This document shows, piece after piece, positions 16,702 to 24,867 of a stretch of DNA of 64,000 bases (position 1 is the first letter of the stretch; every line of letters starts with the position of its first letter). The DNA is taken from contig NZ_LGPC01000016.1 of assembly GCF_001431205.1 (NCBI RefSeq), positions 656,920 through 720,919 on the forward strand, read 5' to 3'. The position numbers and the translations under genes are program-made. The notes below the pieces were generated by a model. It saw nothing but the letters and a program-made list of their open reading frames with translations, had not been told where the DNA came from and made no database searches. The stretch comes from Staphylococcus sp. NAM3COL9. GTDB taxonomy: Bacteria > Bacillota > Bacilli > Staphylococcales > Staphylococcaceae.

Positions 16702-18200
16702 TAATTATTACCTTCTTCTATATTATATTTTTGATTATCTTTTGGCTTCATGATAAATGCAGCAATTGTAATTGTTGCGATACCGATAAATGTTGCTACT
16801 GCACCTGCTGACATTGTACTTGGAATAATGCCACCGAAGTAAATGACTAAATATGCACCTAGTCCTACAAACATAGATAGCTCTGCAGCTTTAGCTGGTG
16901 CTTTCTTTTTGGCGTATATGGCATGTAAGATGGGGCCTAATGTGCCTGCTGCGATGCCTGATATTCCAATCCACATAATGTCACTCATATGTTTTGGAGG
17001 TTGTAAAACAAGTAAAAATGATAATAAACCTACGATTGGTACACTGATTTTACTTATTTGAAATGCAATTTTATTCGCTTTTTCATCACTAATATTAATT
17101 ATTTTTCGTCTAACTAAGCATTTTAAGAATATATCATTCGCAAATACTGTAGAAATAGAAACAAATAATCCATCTGTTGTCGACATCGCTGCAGCTAAAA
17201 TGACCACTCCGAAAAGCGCTACAATCACTGCAGGAAATGCCCAAATAATATAGTCAAGCAGAGCTAAATCTGACGTTTCAACACTATTACCAAGTGCGAC
17301 ACGTGCAAATATACCACCGAATAGAACGAGTAGACAAAGGCCCGTGACAATAATATAAGTATTGATCATTTTCCCTAAATCTTTTTCATTTTTCAAGCCT
17401 AATATTTTATTGAATAAATGCGGTGCAGAGGCAAATGCCCACTGTATGACGATTGCACCTAAAACCATGGAAAAAGAATTGAAATGTACAGATTCTGGAT
17501 TAAATACTTTAACTAAATTTTCATTTTGGTTAGATAAATTACTTGCGATACCAGCAAATGTACTTGTAATACTTCCTTTCCAAAAGATAACAATACCTGA
17601 GATAAATACACCAAAACCTGCAATGGCCATAATGATAACTTGTATCGCATCAGTATAAATATCTGCAAGTGCACCACCAACATACACGTATAGTACGACA
17701 ATAACGGCTATAAAGACGAGTCCGCTAAAATAAGACATACCAAGTAAATATTCAAAAATCCTTGCGCCTGCAACAAACTGGCTGGCTATATAAAATATAT
17801 TAAAAAGAAGGATAATGCCAGTACCTACGCGCATTATATCACTATCGTAGAAATCTCCTAACCAATCTGGAAGAGATAAAGATTTTTGAGTTGTATTCAA
17901 TTTCCTTACCTTTTTAGCCACCATTAAGACACCCGTGGGTCCACCAATAAACATGGCTAGAAATAACCATAAATTGTTAAGACCCCATTCATATGACCAA
18001 CCAGGGTAGCCTAAAAAGGTGGCTGCACTTAAGTATGTGGCTGCAAATGATAGTCCGAGCACTCTAGGACCGATGTTACCGCCACCAGTAGCAAAATCAG
18101 CAATATTTTTCATTTTCCGTGAACTCATATAACCAACAATAACCATGACTATCATAAATAATATGAAGCCTATCCATGTATAGAGAGAAATTTCATCCAT
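16701..18200 (-). CDS. Sodium:solute symporter (SSS family), substrate unknown
   Basis: A 499-aa integral membrane transporter with about 13 helices. Typical SSS features are the N-terminal YMSSRKMKNIADFATGGGNIGP, then SFAATYLSAATFLGYPGWSYEWGL, the QFVAGARIFEYLLG segment and the conserved VGGALADIYTDAIQVIIM block near residue 180; the late AAMSTTDGLFVSISTVFAND matches the Na2-site region. It is preceded by AAAGGAG, lies 24 nt after the NtaA-type monooxygenase and shares its operon with a tautomerase, so it probably imports the compound that the monooxygenase attacks. Confidence 0.85.
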   Translation of the reverse strand: MDEISLYTWIGFILFMIVMVIVGYMSSRKMKNIADFATGGGNIGPRVLGLSFAATYLSAATFLGYPGWSYEWGLNNLWLFLAMFIGGPTGVLMVAKKVRKLNTTQKSLSLPDWLGDFYDSDIMRVGTGIILLFNIFYIASQFVAGARIFEYLLGMSYFSGLVFIAVIVVLYVYVGGALADIYTDAIQVIIMAIAGFGVFISGIVIFWKGSITSTFAGIASNLSNQNENLVKVFNPESVHFNSFSMVLGAIVIQWAFASAPHLFNKILGLKNEKDLGKMINTYIIVTGLCLLVLFGGIFARVALGNSVETSDLALLDYIIWAFPAVIVALFGVVILAAAMSTTDGLFVSISTVFANDIFLKCLVRRKIINISDEKANKIAFQISKISVPIVGLLSFLLVLQPPKHMSDIMWIGISGIAAGTLGPILHAIYAKKKAPAKAAELSMFVGLGAYLVIYFGGIIPSTMSAGAVATFIGIATITIAAFIMKPKDNQKYNIEEGNN

Positions 18201-18224
18201 TGTTCTTTACTCCTTTATTATTAT

Positions 18225-19604
18225 TTATATAAGCGTATTCGCTGCACGCTTGTTTTTTGCTGGATGATTTTCCTTTATTGTCTTTTTATCTTTTCCGAAC
18301 ATATTTTCACGAAGTGTTGTACCTTCATATTCTGTTCTATATAGACCTCTTTTTTGTAATTCAGGGATAACATGATCAACAAATTCTTCGAATGTGCCAG
18401 GTGAATAGCTTTGAGCGATATTAAACCCATCTGCCCCACCTTCAAGTGCCCATGCTTCAAATTTATCTGCGACTTGCTCTTTTGTTCCAATAAATTTAGC
18501 TGTGCCATTGCCTAGACCGTGATTTTTTACAGCTTCTCTAAGTGTCCATTTATGGTGTGGGTCTTTGGTATACATATTAAGATTGCCCTGCATCGCTTCC
18601 GTCTCAATATCTTCTATATAGTGATCTGGGTCGTACTCTGAAAAATCAATGCCTGTATGTCCACTTAATAATGAAGCTGAACCTTCATAGCTGATATGTT
18701 CTGTTAATGTTTCGTATTTTTGATAGGCTTCTTCTTCAGTTTCTCCGATAATTGGGAGTACCATAGGAAACACTAAAATATCTTCCTTACTTCTGCCATG
18801 TTGTTCAGCTCTTGTGTGTATATCATCTACATAGCGCTTTAATGATTCTACTGAAGTATGTTTTGTGAACACAGCTTCTGCATGTTTAGCAGCAAACGTT
18901 TTACCTTTTTCTGAAGCGCCTGCTTGAAATAATACAGGTGTTCTTTGCGGTGATGGTTCAACTATATGAGGTCCAGGCACACTAAAGAATTCACCTTCAT
19001 GGTTAATTTCGTGCACTTTATCAGGATCTGCATATGTATCCGTATCTTTATCATTAACTACAGCGCCGTCTTCCCAACTGTCCTCCCAAAGTTTATAAAC
19101 GACTTGGAGAAATTCATCTGCTCTGTTATATCTTAAATCTTTTGGTAATCGTTCTTTCAGTCCTAAGTTAATCGCTTCACTTTCTAAATAAGAAGTGACG
19201 ACATTCCAACCTAAACGACCATTGGTTAAATGATCTAATGTGGATAATTGTCTAGCTAAACTATACGGTTGTGCATATGTAGTAGAAATTGTTGGGGCAA
19301 AACCAATATGTTTTGTGACTGTAGCCATAGCAGAAATAATTGGTATAGGATCGTGCGCAGGAAGTTGGACTGCATGCTTAATTGCAGCATCACTCGATTG
19401 ATTATAAACGCTATATGTTCCTAAAACGTCTGCAATAAATATAGAATCAAACTTACCTTTCTCTAATGTTTGTGCAATATTTATCCAATACTCTAATTGA
19501 TTATGATGTGCACCTTGATCTTTGTCATGTTTCCATAACCCAGACGAATGTGGAGATGGTGAATTTTGAACAAATCCATTAAAATGTATCTGTTTCTTCG
19601 GCAT
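18225..19604 (-). CDS. LLM-class flavin-dependent monooxygenase, NtaA/SnaA/DszA family
   Basis: A 459-aa two-component-type monooxygenase that uses reduced FMN from a separate reductase. Family hallmarks are the N-terminal HFNGFVQNSPSPHSSGLWKH, FDSIFIADVLGTYS, LARQLSTLDHLTNGRLGWNV, SEAINLG, RYNRADEFL and FQAGASEKGKTFAAKHAEAVF, and a C-terminal EEFVDHVIPELQKRGLYRTE. Known members oxidise nitrilotriacetate, dibenzothiophene sulfone or pristinamycin. The substrate here cannot be read from sequence. It is the first gene of the operon with symporter, microprotein and tautomerase. AGGAGG precedes the ATG. No flavin reductase is in the operon. Confidence 0.88.
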   Translation of the reverse strand: MPKKQIHFNGFVQNSPSPHSSGLWKHDKDQGAHHNQLEYWINIAQTLEKGKFDSIFIADVLGTYSVYNQSSDAAIKHAVQLPAHDPIPIISAMATVTKHIGFAPTISTTYAQPYSLARQLSTLDHLTNGRLGWNVVTSYLESEAINLGLKERLPKDLRYNRADEFLQVVYKLWEDSWEDGAVVNDKDTDTYADPDKVHEINHEGEFFSVPGPHIVEPSPQRTPVLFQAGASEKGKTFAAKHAEAVFTKHTSVESLKRYVDDIHTRAEQHGRSKEDILVFPMVLPIIGETEEEAYQKYETLTEHISYEGSASLLSGHTGIDFSEYDPDHYIEDIETEAMQGNLNMYTKDPHHKWTLREAVKNHGLGNGTAKFIGTKEQVADKFEAWALEGGADGFNIAQSYSPGTFEEFVDHVIPELQKRGLYRTEYEGTTLRENMFGKDKKTIKENHPAKNKRAANTLI

Positions 19605-19711
19605 ATGTTTTTCCTCCTAAATGTAGTTTCGTTATGCTTCATAGTGACTGTTGAGGAAATTTTAAAATTTAAATTAATATTTTCTGAATTACTTTACTCA
19701 TTTCCTAAGAT

Positions 19712-19737
19712 GAAAATTCTTAATTTATAGAATTTTC
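19712..19737 (-). promoter_or_regulatory. Inverted repeat in the monooxygenase leader
   Basis: GAAAATTC and GAATTTTC form a perfect 8-bp inverted repeat with a 10-nt centre, just downstream of the predicted transcription start. It could be an operator or an RNA hairpin. The leader is about 145 nt, and I see no known riboswitch core in it. Confidence 0.4.
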
Positions 19738-19757
19738 AGATAATATCTATGCTAGTA

Positions 19758-19786
19758 AATATAGCGAATATTCCATACTTCGTCAA
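19758..19786 (-). promoter_or_regulatory. Sigma-A promoter of the monooxygenase/symporter operon
   Basis: On the minus strand TTGACG (19786-19781), a 17-bp spacer and TATATT (19763-19758). The spacer contains the palindrome GAATATTC. Confidence 0.7.
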
Positions 19787-19790
19787 CACC

Positions 19791-19835
19791 AAATCAGTAA
19801 ATTCTATAAGAATAGTCGGATTAAATCGGTAAATT
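19791..19835. repeat. Direct repeats upstream of the monooxygenase promoter
   Basis: AAATCAGTAAATT (19791-19803) and AAATCGGTAAATT (19823-19835) differ at one base and start 32 bp apart, about three helical turns. The first lies directly upstream of the -35. This is the expected arrangement for a bound activator or repressor. The rest of 19605-20096 holds only the leader and the promoters listed here. Confidence 0.5.
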
Positions 19836-20024
19836 ATTTTTACTCATTTGAACCATTTTATAAATGCATATTAAAATATGTGACACTTAGTCATTGGAGT
19901 GTGAAGGCATAGGATGAGAACACAACAAATATACGTATAGTAAATTCCAGAGCAAAGATAATCCCCCTATTTCGTAATTTTAACGAACATATGACGCCAA
20001 GTTCTATTTTCTATATTACAACAA

Positions 20025-20053
20025 TTGAACATTACGTTTAATTATTATATGTT
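20025..20053 (+). promoter_or_regulatory. Promoter of the FAD monooxygenase gene
   Basis: TTGAAC (20025-20030), 17-bp spacer and TATGTT (20048-20053), about 45 bp ahead of the start codon. Confidence 0.55.
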
Positions 20054-20096
20054 TAGCTTGTGCTAAGAAATTACAGAGGTTGGGGGTTAGATAGAT

Positions 20097-21602
20097 ATGA
20101 TTAATGAAGTATTAATAGTTGGAGCTGGACCTAGTGGTTTAGCCATGGCAATTTCATTAAGTAATCAAGGTATTCCATTTAAAATTATTGATAAAAATAA
20201 AGGGCCTGGAACCGCTTCACGTGCAATGGCTTTACAGGCAAGAGTCCTTGAATTTTATCAGCAGTTAGGTTTCTCAAATAAAGTTGTAGCAAAAGGAATT
20301 TTAGTAAACACTATAAATGTATATAAAGATAGTAAGGTTGTTGCACAATTACCTGTAGGTAAAATTGGTAAAGGCATAAGTCCTTATCCATATGTTTTAT
20401 CACTTCCCCAAGACGTCCACGAACGAATACTCGTTGATGAGCTAGAAAAACGAGGTGGTCAAATTAGTTGGAATCATGATCTATTAAGATTTGAGGATGA
20501 TGGTGACGCTGTAACAGCTACCATAAATACACCTGATGGGGAAATCACGAAAACATTTTCCTACATTTGTGGGTGCGACGGTGCCAGTAGTGTTGTTAGG
20601 AAATCACTTAACCTTGATTTCCCAGGTGGAACCTATCATCAAATGTTCTTCGTTGCTGATGTAGAAAATAGTTCAGCTTTGAAAGAAGCATCCATGGGTT
20701 TCCATGATAACTACTTTTGTTTAGGTTTTCCTATTAGAACTACAGGACAACTACGTCTAATTGGTTTAATACCTGAAGCGCTTGTAGTAGATGGTGATGC
20801 TCCACAAACACTCACTCCTCTAATTCCTCATGTTGAGCGTATATTACCAATACAAGTAAATAAAGTGAACTGGTATTCATCCTATCGTTCCCACCATCGC
20901 GTTGCTGAAAAATTCAGACTGGGCCGTGCTTTCTTATGTGGAGACGCTGGTCATATTCATAGTCCTGCTGGTGGTCAAGGTATGAACACAGGCATAAGTG
21001 ACGCGCTTAATTTAGCTTGGAAACTGAGCGCAGTTCTAACAGAAAAAGCCTCACCAAAATTACTAGATACCTACGAACCTGAACGTATCAAATTCGCCCA
21101 AAGGTTAGTGAAGACAACAGACAAGGCTTTTCAAATTATGTCCAATAGTCAAATGGTGAAAAATTTCGTCATTCCTTTCTTTGCATCTAAATTATTACGT
21201 TTTAACACATTAAAACAATTAATGTTTAAAACAATCTCTCAAACTAATATAAACTATCGACATAGTGAATTAAGCAGTGGAGAATATGGTGACATTAAAG
21301 GTGGAGATCGCTTACCATGGGTGCACACAAATAATATTAATAACTTTGAACCATTAAAATCTTATGATTGGCAACTTCATGCATATGGTCAAGTTAACCA
21401 AGCACTCAAACAGCTCGCTTTTGAAACTGGTGTTCCTCTATATGATGTACCATGGAATAGAACAGTCAATGCGAAAGGTATTAAAGAAAATTCAGTATTC
21501 CTAGTTCGTCCAGATAGTTACGTATCTGTAGCTACAGACCTCCATAATTTAGAAACTATAAAAAATATGATTCATAATTATCATATCCGTCGTTTAAATT
21601 AG
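20097..21602 (+). CDS. FAD-dependent aromatic-type monooxygenase (PheA/TfdB family)
   Basis: A 501-aa class A flavoprotein hydroxylase. The N-terminal dinucleotide fold VLIVGAGPSGLAMAISLSNQ (5-24) binds FAD, SRAMALQARVLEFYQQLG is the family's conserved second block, the DG motif reads CGCDGASSVVRKSL, and the GD motif reads LCGDAGHIHSPAGGQGMNTG followed by DALNLAWKLS. A thioredoxin-like C-terminal domain appears shortened. Relatives hydroxylate phenols or inactivate rifampicin and tetracycline-like compounds. The gene is divergent from the NtaA-type operon and shares its control region, so both may serve one catabolic or detoxification pathway. A GGGGGTTAG ribosome site precedes the ATG. Confidence 0.85.
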   Translation: MINEVLIVGAGPSGLAMAISLSNQGIPFKIIDKNKGPGTASRAMALQARVLEFYQQLGFSNKVVAKGILVNTINVYKDSKVVAQLPVGKIGKGISPYPYVLSLPQDVHERILVDELEKRGGQISWNHDLLRFEDDGDAVTATINTPDGEITKTFSYICGCDGASSVVRKSLNLDFPGGTYHQMFFVADVENSSALKEASMGFHDNYFCLGFPIRTTGQLRLIGLIPEALVVDGDAPQTLTPLIPHVERILPIQVNKVNWYSSYRSHHRVAEKFRLGRAFLCGDAGHIHSPAGGQGMNTGISDALNLAWKLSAVLTEKASPKLLDTYEPERIKFAQRLVKTTDKAFQIMSNSQMVKNFVIPFFASKLLRFNTLKQLMFKTISQTNINYRHSELSSGEYGDIKGGDRLPWVHTNNINNFEPLKSYDWQLHAYGQVNQALKQLAFETGVPLYDVPWNRTVNAKGIKENSVFLVRPDSYVSVATDLHNLETIKNMIHNYHIRRLN

Positions 21603-21695
21603 CTTAGCGCTTTAAAAAGCACACATGGAAAGTACAAATACTGATTGGCTTTTCAAATATTTCGAAGATGATTGTTAATTTGATAAAGTAAATAC

Positions 21696-21732
21696 AAATC
21701 TCATTCATCATATAAGATGGATGAGATTTTTT
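21696..21732 (+). terminator. Terminator of the FAD monooxygenase gene
   Basis: AAATCTCATTCATC / GATGGATGAGATTT stem (one G-T pair) with six T after it. The remaining bases to 21906 are AT-rich with a weak TTGTGT-16-TATAAA promoter ahead of the dioxygenase gene. Confidence 0.85.
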
Positions 21733-21906
21733 CGGACTAGTATAAGCAATCAAAATTTATCGATATTTGTGTTTACTACTTACAATGGTATAAAATAAAA
21801 AGAAATGATTAAGTAATATACTTAAGTAGTATGAAGAATTGTGCGCAATTCGTGTGAATATTCTCACATTCTTAGATTTAAAAATAGAAAGGATACGTAT
21901 TGAATA

Positions 21907-22671
21907 ATGAATAAATTACAAAAAGATGGTTATTCAAGATATGATTTAATGAAAAGTTTAAATTATGAGGGTATTGCACAGGATTATAATGAAATATTAG
22001 AATACTTTGCTGATCTACCTGAAGATGATTATGCCCCTAACCTTAATAGATATAGAAGATACTCTAGAGCAATCGTTTTACCTGGAACTGAAGATGTTTT
22101 TTGGCTTCCTACGATTGAAAGAAATGGCGTTGATTATTCTGCGTATTTTCAAGGGAAGTTCAATCCAGAACATTCCGGATCATATAGAGAATTCCACTCT
22201 ATTGATGAAAATATAAGAAGTAATAAATTGTTAAACGATATTATTATAGCCAATTATCATGAAACGTTTTGGAACGAAGAAGATAAAATCTTACCGATTC
22301 ATGTGGGTGTGCATTTCGTTAAATTGTATGTAGAAAATGACGGAGATAAGGCTGTTTCTTCACCGAACTGTTTACATCAAGACGGAGAACCGTTTACGTT
22401 TGCTCATTTAATTGAAAGAAAGAATATTATTGGTGGGACAAATGCTATCGCAGTGCCAAAAGCTGCTGGGAATAATCCTGAAGACACTGATAGAAACAAT
22501 ATAATAGAAGTTTTTGAAATGGAAAATCCTTTAGAATCCTATGGCGTTTACGATCCTAATGTAAGTCATTATGTGAGTCCAGTTGAAAAAGGATCAGAAC
22601 AAGGTACAGGTCTTAGATCTGTCATATTAATTGATTACCAACAAACAGTTGTTGCAGATGTCGATGAATAA
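21907..22671 (+). CDS. 2-oxoglutarate/Fe(II) dioxygenase, isoleucine-hydroxylase-like family
   Basis: A 254-aa non-heme iron enzyme of the PF10014 type, related to L-isoleucine 4-hydroxylase (IDO) of Bacillus thuringiensis. The metal triad is visible: CLHQDGEPFTFAHLIER holds His-X-Asp (about 157-159) and the distal His is in DPNVSHYVSP. The Arg in GLRSVILIDYQ would hold 2-oxoglutarate. The expected reaction is hydroxylation of a free aliphatic amino acid with release of CO2 and succinate. The gene stands alone between terminators, with no biosynthetic partner, so the physiological substrate is open. GAAAGGATACGT precedes the start. Confidence 0.85.
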   Translation: MNKLQKDGYSRYDLMKSLNYEGIAQDYNEILEYFADLPEDDYAPNLNRYRRYSRAIVLPGTEDVFWLPTIERNGVDYSAYFQGKFNPEHSGSYREFHSIDENIRSNKLLNDIIIANYHETFWNEEDKILPIHVGVHFVKLYVENDGDKAVSSPNCLHQDGEPFTFAHLIERKNIIGGTNAIAVPKAAGNNPEDTDRNNIIEVFEMENPLESYGVYDPNVSHYVSPVEKGSEQGTGLRSVILIDYQQTVVADVDE

Positions 22672-22673
22672 TA

Positions 22674-22706
22674 TTACCCCCCTACTTTTATAAAAGTAGG
22701 GGGTAA
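22674..22706 (+). terminator. Hairpin terminator between convergent genes
   Basis: Very stable hairpin TTACCCCCCTACTTT / AAAAGTAGGGGGTAA directly after the dioxygenase stop. There is no T-run on either side, so termination efficiency is uncertain. Confidence 0.65.
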
Positions 22707-22738
22707 GTCTGTCAACACAATAATTAGTTAAAAACAAG

Positions 22739-23098
22739 TTAAAAAAACAATGAGATAAGGGCAATGATAGGAAGTCCACCCTGTTTTAGAATTATAGATT
22801 TTTGACTAGTAATTGCCCCATATATAGCAACTAAAATGATATATATTAAAATACAAGCACTTAATTCTCTAGGATTATGGGAAAAGCATAGTGCATATAA
22901 TAACAACACACCAAGAAGTCCATTATAAACACCCTGGTTTTTCATAAGAACTTTTAAATTAGGCTGTTTTAATTCTTCCTGCTTAATATTGAATATTTTA
23001 CTGGTTCTTAGGGAAGTCGTTTTAATCGTTTGTAATATCATTATATATATAAATTCAATAGCAACTAATAAAACAAGAATTCCTGAAACAATGCTCAT
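22739..23098 (-). CDS. DUF1304 family membrane protein
   Basis: A 119-aa protein with four hydrophobic segments (about 4-24, 58-74, 80-96 and 101-119). The family signature NQGVYNGLLG after the first loop and the terminal KQGGLPIIALISL are present. The function of DUF1304 proteins is not established. It lies about 60 nt downstream of the MerR gene on the same strand and may be co-transcribed with it. No enzymatic motif is visible. Confidence 0.75.
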   Translation of the reverse strand: MSIVSGILVLLVAIEFIYIMILQTIKTTSLRTSKIFNIKQEELKQPNLKVLMKNQGVYNGLLGVLLLYALCFSHNPRELSACILIYIILVAIYGAITSQKSIILKQGGLPIIALISLFF

Positions 23099-23157
23099 AC
23101 TTAATACACCTCTTTTTCAAATAAATTGTTGTCATATCTTTAACTAAAAGCTATAAG

Positions 23158-23508
23158 TTAAATAATTTGATTTAACTCTTCTTCAATTACTACGATTCTT
23201 TTATTCAGTACTTCTTTTTGGTTATTTAAAACCCCTAAATGTACTTCTAATATTGTTTTTATATCTATTTCATTATCATATAACATACCTGTATTTTTTT
23301 TAATATCTTTTAAACTCATATTCAAATTACTTAAACACTTTATGAATTTTATCATTTCAATATCATCTTCACTATATAACCTTTTATTATTAGCATCTCT
23401 TTCTATAAATTTTAATATTTCTTTTTTTTCATAAAATCTTAACTTACTTTTACTTATATTACATTTGCTTGCTACTTGATCAATATAAAGTTTTTCCAAT
23501 GTAAGCAC
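23158..23508 (-). CDS. MerR-family transcriptional regulator
   Basis: A regulator of about 112-116 aa. The winged helix-turn-helix is clear: YIDQVASKCNISKSKLRFYE, then the MerR wing NNKRLYSEDDIEMIKFIKCL, and a dimerising coiled coil (about 75-113). There is no Cys-rich metal-binding tail, so a redox or organic ligand is more likely than a metal. The start may be GTG at 23508 or, with better spacing from AAGGG, the TTG three codons later giving MEKLYIDQVA. It is divergent from a broken reading frame and an NADP oxidoreductase, the sort of target that AdhR/YfmP-type MerR proteins control. Confidence 0.8.
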   Translation of the reverse strand: MLTLEKLYIDQVASKCNISKSKLRFYEKKEILKFIERDANNKRLYSEDDIEMIKFIKCLSNLNMSLKDIKKNTGMLYDNEIDIKTILEVHLGVLNNQKEVLNKRIVVIEEELNQII

Positions 23509-23518
23509 ATCCCTTCTC

Positions 23519-23534
23519 TTAAACTAAGGTTTAA
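23519..23534. promoter_or_regulatory. Putative MerR-family operator
   Basis: TTAAACTAAGGTTTAA has perfect 6-bp arms around a 4-nt centre, placed just outside the merR start in the divergent control region, where auto- and target regulation by the MerR protein would take place. Confidence 0.55.
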
Positions 23535-23575
23535 CTGTTATCTTATTATATAACCACTCAATAGGAGGAAAAACA

Positions 23576-23664
23576 ATGAAAAAGTCTTGCTTTTTATACC
23601 TCAATGGCAATTATCATTACAAGAAATAAATTCATTTAAGAAAGTCAGTTTAAACACTAATTAA
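23576..23664 (+). pseudogene. Short frameshifted reading frame after a strong ribosome site
   Basis: AGGAGG and ATG at 23576 are well formed, but the frame gives only 17 codons. Adding one A to the A-run at 23578-23583 would give a longer frame starting MKKVLLFIPQWQLSLQEINS and ending at 23664 (29 aa). Either version is very short. It may be the eroded start of a larger MerR-regulated gene or a leader peptide. No homology is recognised. Confidence 0.35.
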
Positions 23665-23689
23665 AAAAATATTTACACGGAGGATTACT

Positions 23690-24694
23690 ATGCAAAATGA
23701 ACAAGTTGTATTAAGCGAAAGACCAGAAGGATTACCTCAAAACGATACTTTTAGTTACGAAGCAATTCAAACAACAGAACCTAATACGGGTGAAGTACAA
23801 TTAAAATCTATTTATATTTCTGTGGATCCTTATATGCGTGGAAGAATGAATGATTCAAAAAGTTACGTTAAACCTTATGATATCGGTAAACCAATTGATG
23901 GGCATATTTTAGCGAAAGTTATAAAATCTGAAGTGGATTACTTGGAAGAAGGAGATTATGTTACGGGTGTCTTACCTTGGCAAAGAATAATCACTACTGA
24001 TGCAAACCAAGTGAATAAAATACCTTCCACAGAAGTTCCATTACATTTATATTTAAGTATTTTAGGAATGCCAGGTATGACTGCCTATACCGGATTATTG
24101 GAAATAGGAAAACCTAAAGAAGGTGAAACAGTTGTGGTATCTGCTGCTTCAGGAGCTGTAGGATCTGTAGTAGGACAAATTGCTAAAATAAAAGGTGCAA
24201 ATGTTGTTGGTATTGCCGGTGGAAAAGAAAAAACAGAGTACTTAACACACACATTAGGCTTTGATGCTGCTGTTGATTATAAATGTAATGATTTTGAAGC
24301 ACAACTTGCAGCATCTGTACCAAATGGTATTGATGTATATTACGAAAACGTCGGTGGAAAATTATCAGATGAAGTTTTCAAACATTTAAATACATTTGCA
24401 CGTGTACCTGTATGTGGTGCAATCTCAACTTACAATCATACGCAAACTGAAATGGGACCAAGAATTCAAGAAACACTAGTTAAAAGCCAAGCCTTAATGC
24501 AAGGCTTTGTAGTCGCACAGTTTGCAGAACATTTTAAAGAAGCAAGCGAACAACTTGCAAAATGGGTATCTGAAGATAAAATTAAATCACAAGTAACAAT
24601 CGATGAAGGCTTTGATCAATTGCCTAATGCATTTAGAAAACTATTTTCTGGTGAAAACTTTGGTAAACAAGTGGTTAAAATATCAGAAGAATAA
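23690..24694 (+). CDS. NADP-dependent medium-chain oxidoreductase (YfmJ/leukotriene-B4-dehydrogenase type)
   Basis: A 334-aa zinc-free MDR enzyme of the group that reduces activated alkenes such as 2-enals. Family features are SVDPYMRGRM near residue 47, GKPIDGH, LGMPGMTAYTGLLEIGKPK, and the nucleotide fold VVVSAASGAVGSVVGQIAK (about 150-168), then GGKEKTEYL, YYENVGGK and CGAISTYN. The zinc-ligand cysteines of alcohol dehydrogenases are absent. It probably detoxifies reactive carbonyls. A nearby MerR regulator and palindrome suggest induction by electrophiles. CGGAGGA precedes the ATG. Confidence 0.85.
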   Translation: MQNEQVVLSERPEGLPQNDTFSYEAIQTTEPNTGEVQLKSIYISVDPYMRGRMNDSKSYVKPYDIGKPIDGHILAKVIKSEVDYLEEGDYVTGVLPWQRIITTDANQVNKIPSTEVPLHLYLSILGMPGMTAYTGLLEIGKPKEGETVVVSAASGAVGSVVGQIAKIKGANVVGIAGGKEKTEYLTHTLGFDAAVDYKCNDFEAQLAASVPNGIDVYYENVGGKLSDEVFKHLNTFARVPVCGAISTYNHTQTEMGPRIQETLVKSQALMQGFVVAQFAEHFKEASEQLAKWVSEDKIKSQVTIDEGFDQLPNAFRKLFSGENFGKQVVKISEE

Positions 24695-24751
24695 TCCGAA
24701 ATATAATTTAATAATGATGGCGGACTTTTAGACTAGCCAGTTTATTTGATC

Positions 24752-24801
24752 AGTGCTTATAAAAAAATAGTGCTTATAAAAAAATAGTGCTTAATAAAAA
24801 T
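24752..24801 (+). repeat. 17-bp tandem repeat
   Basis: AGTGCTTATAAAAAAAT occurs twice exactly (24752-24768, 24769-24785), followed by a partial third copy AGTGCTTA. It lies between the oxidoreductase stop and its terminator, and is probably a slippage product. Confidence 0.8.
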
Positions 24802-24834
24802 CTCACTCATCTTATTTGATGAGTGAGATTTTTT
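24798..24834 (+). terminator. Terminator after the oxidoreductase
   Basis: AAATCTCACTCATC / GATGAGTGAGATTT stem, 6-nt loop, followed by T6. It is almost the same sequence as the terminator at 21696-21732. Confidence 0.9.
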
Positions 24835-24867
24835 AATTTACTATAAAGTGCTTGCTAAACTGGTTAC

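Noticed and set aside
19605..19757. Riboswitch or T-box in the monooxygenase leader
   Set aside because: The leader is about 145 nt and has one short inverted repeat, but no SAM-box, T-box or other known core motif can be recognised.
24752..24801. CRISPR-like array
   Set aside because: The 17-bp units are directly adjacent with no spacers, so this is a simple tandem repeat. No cas genes are present.
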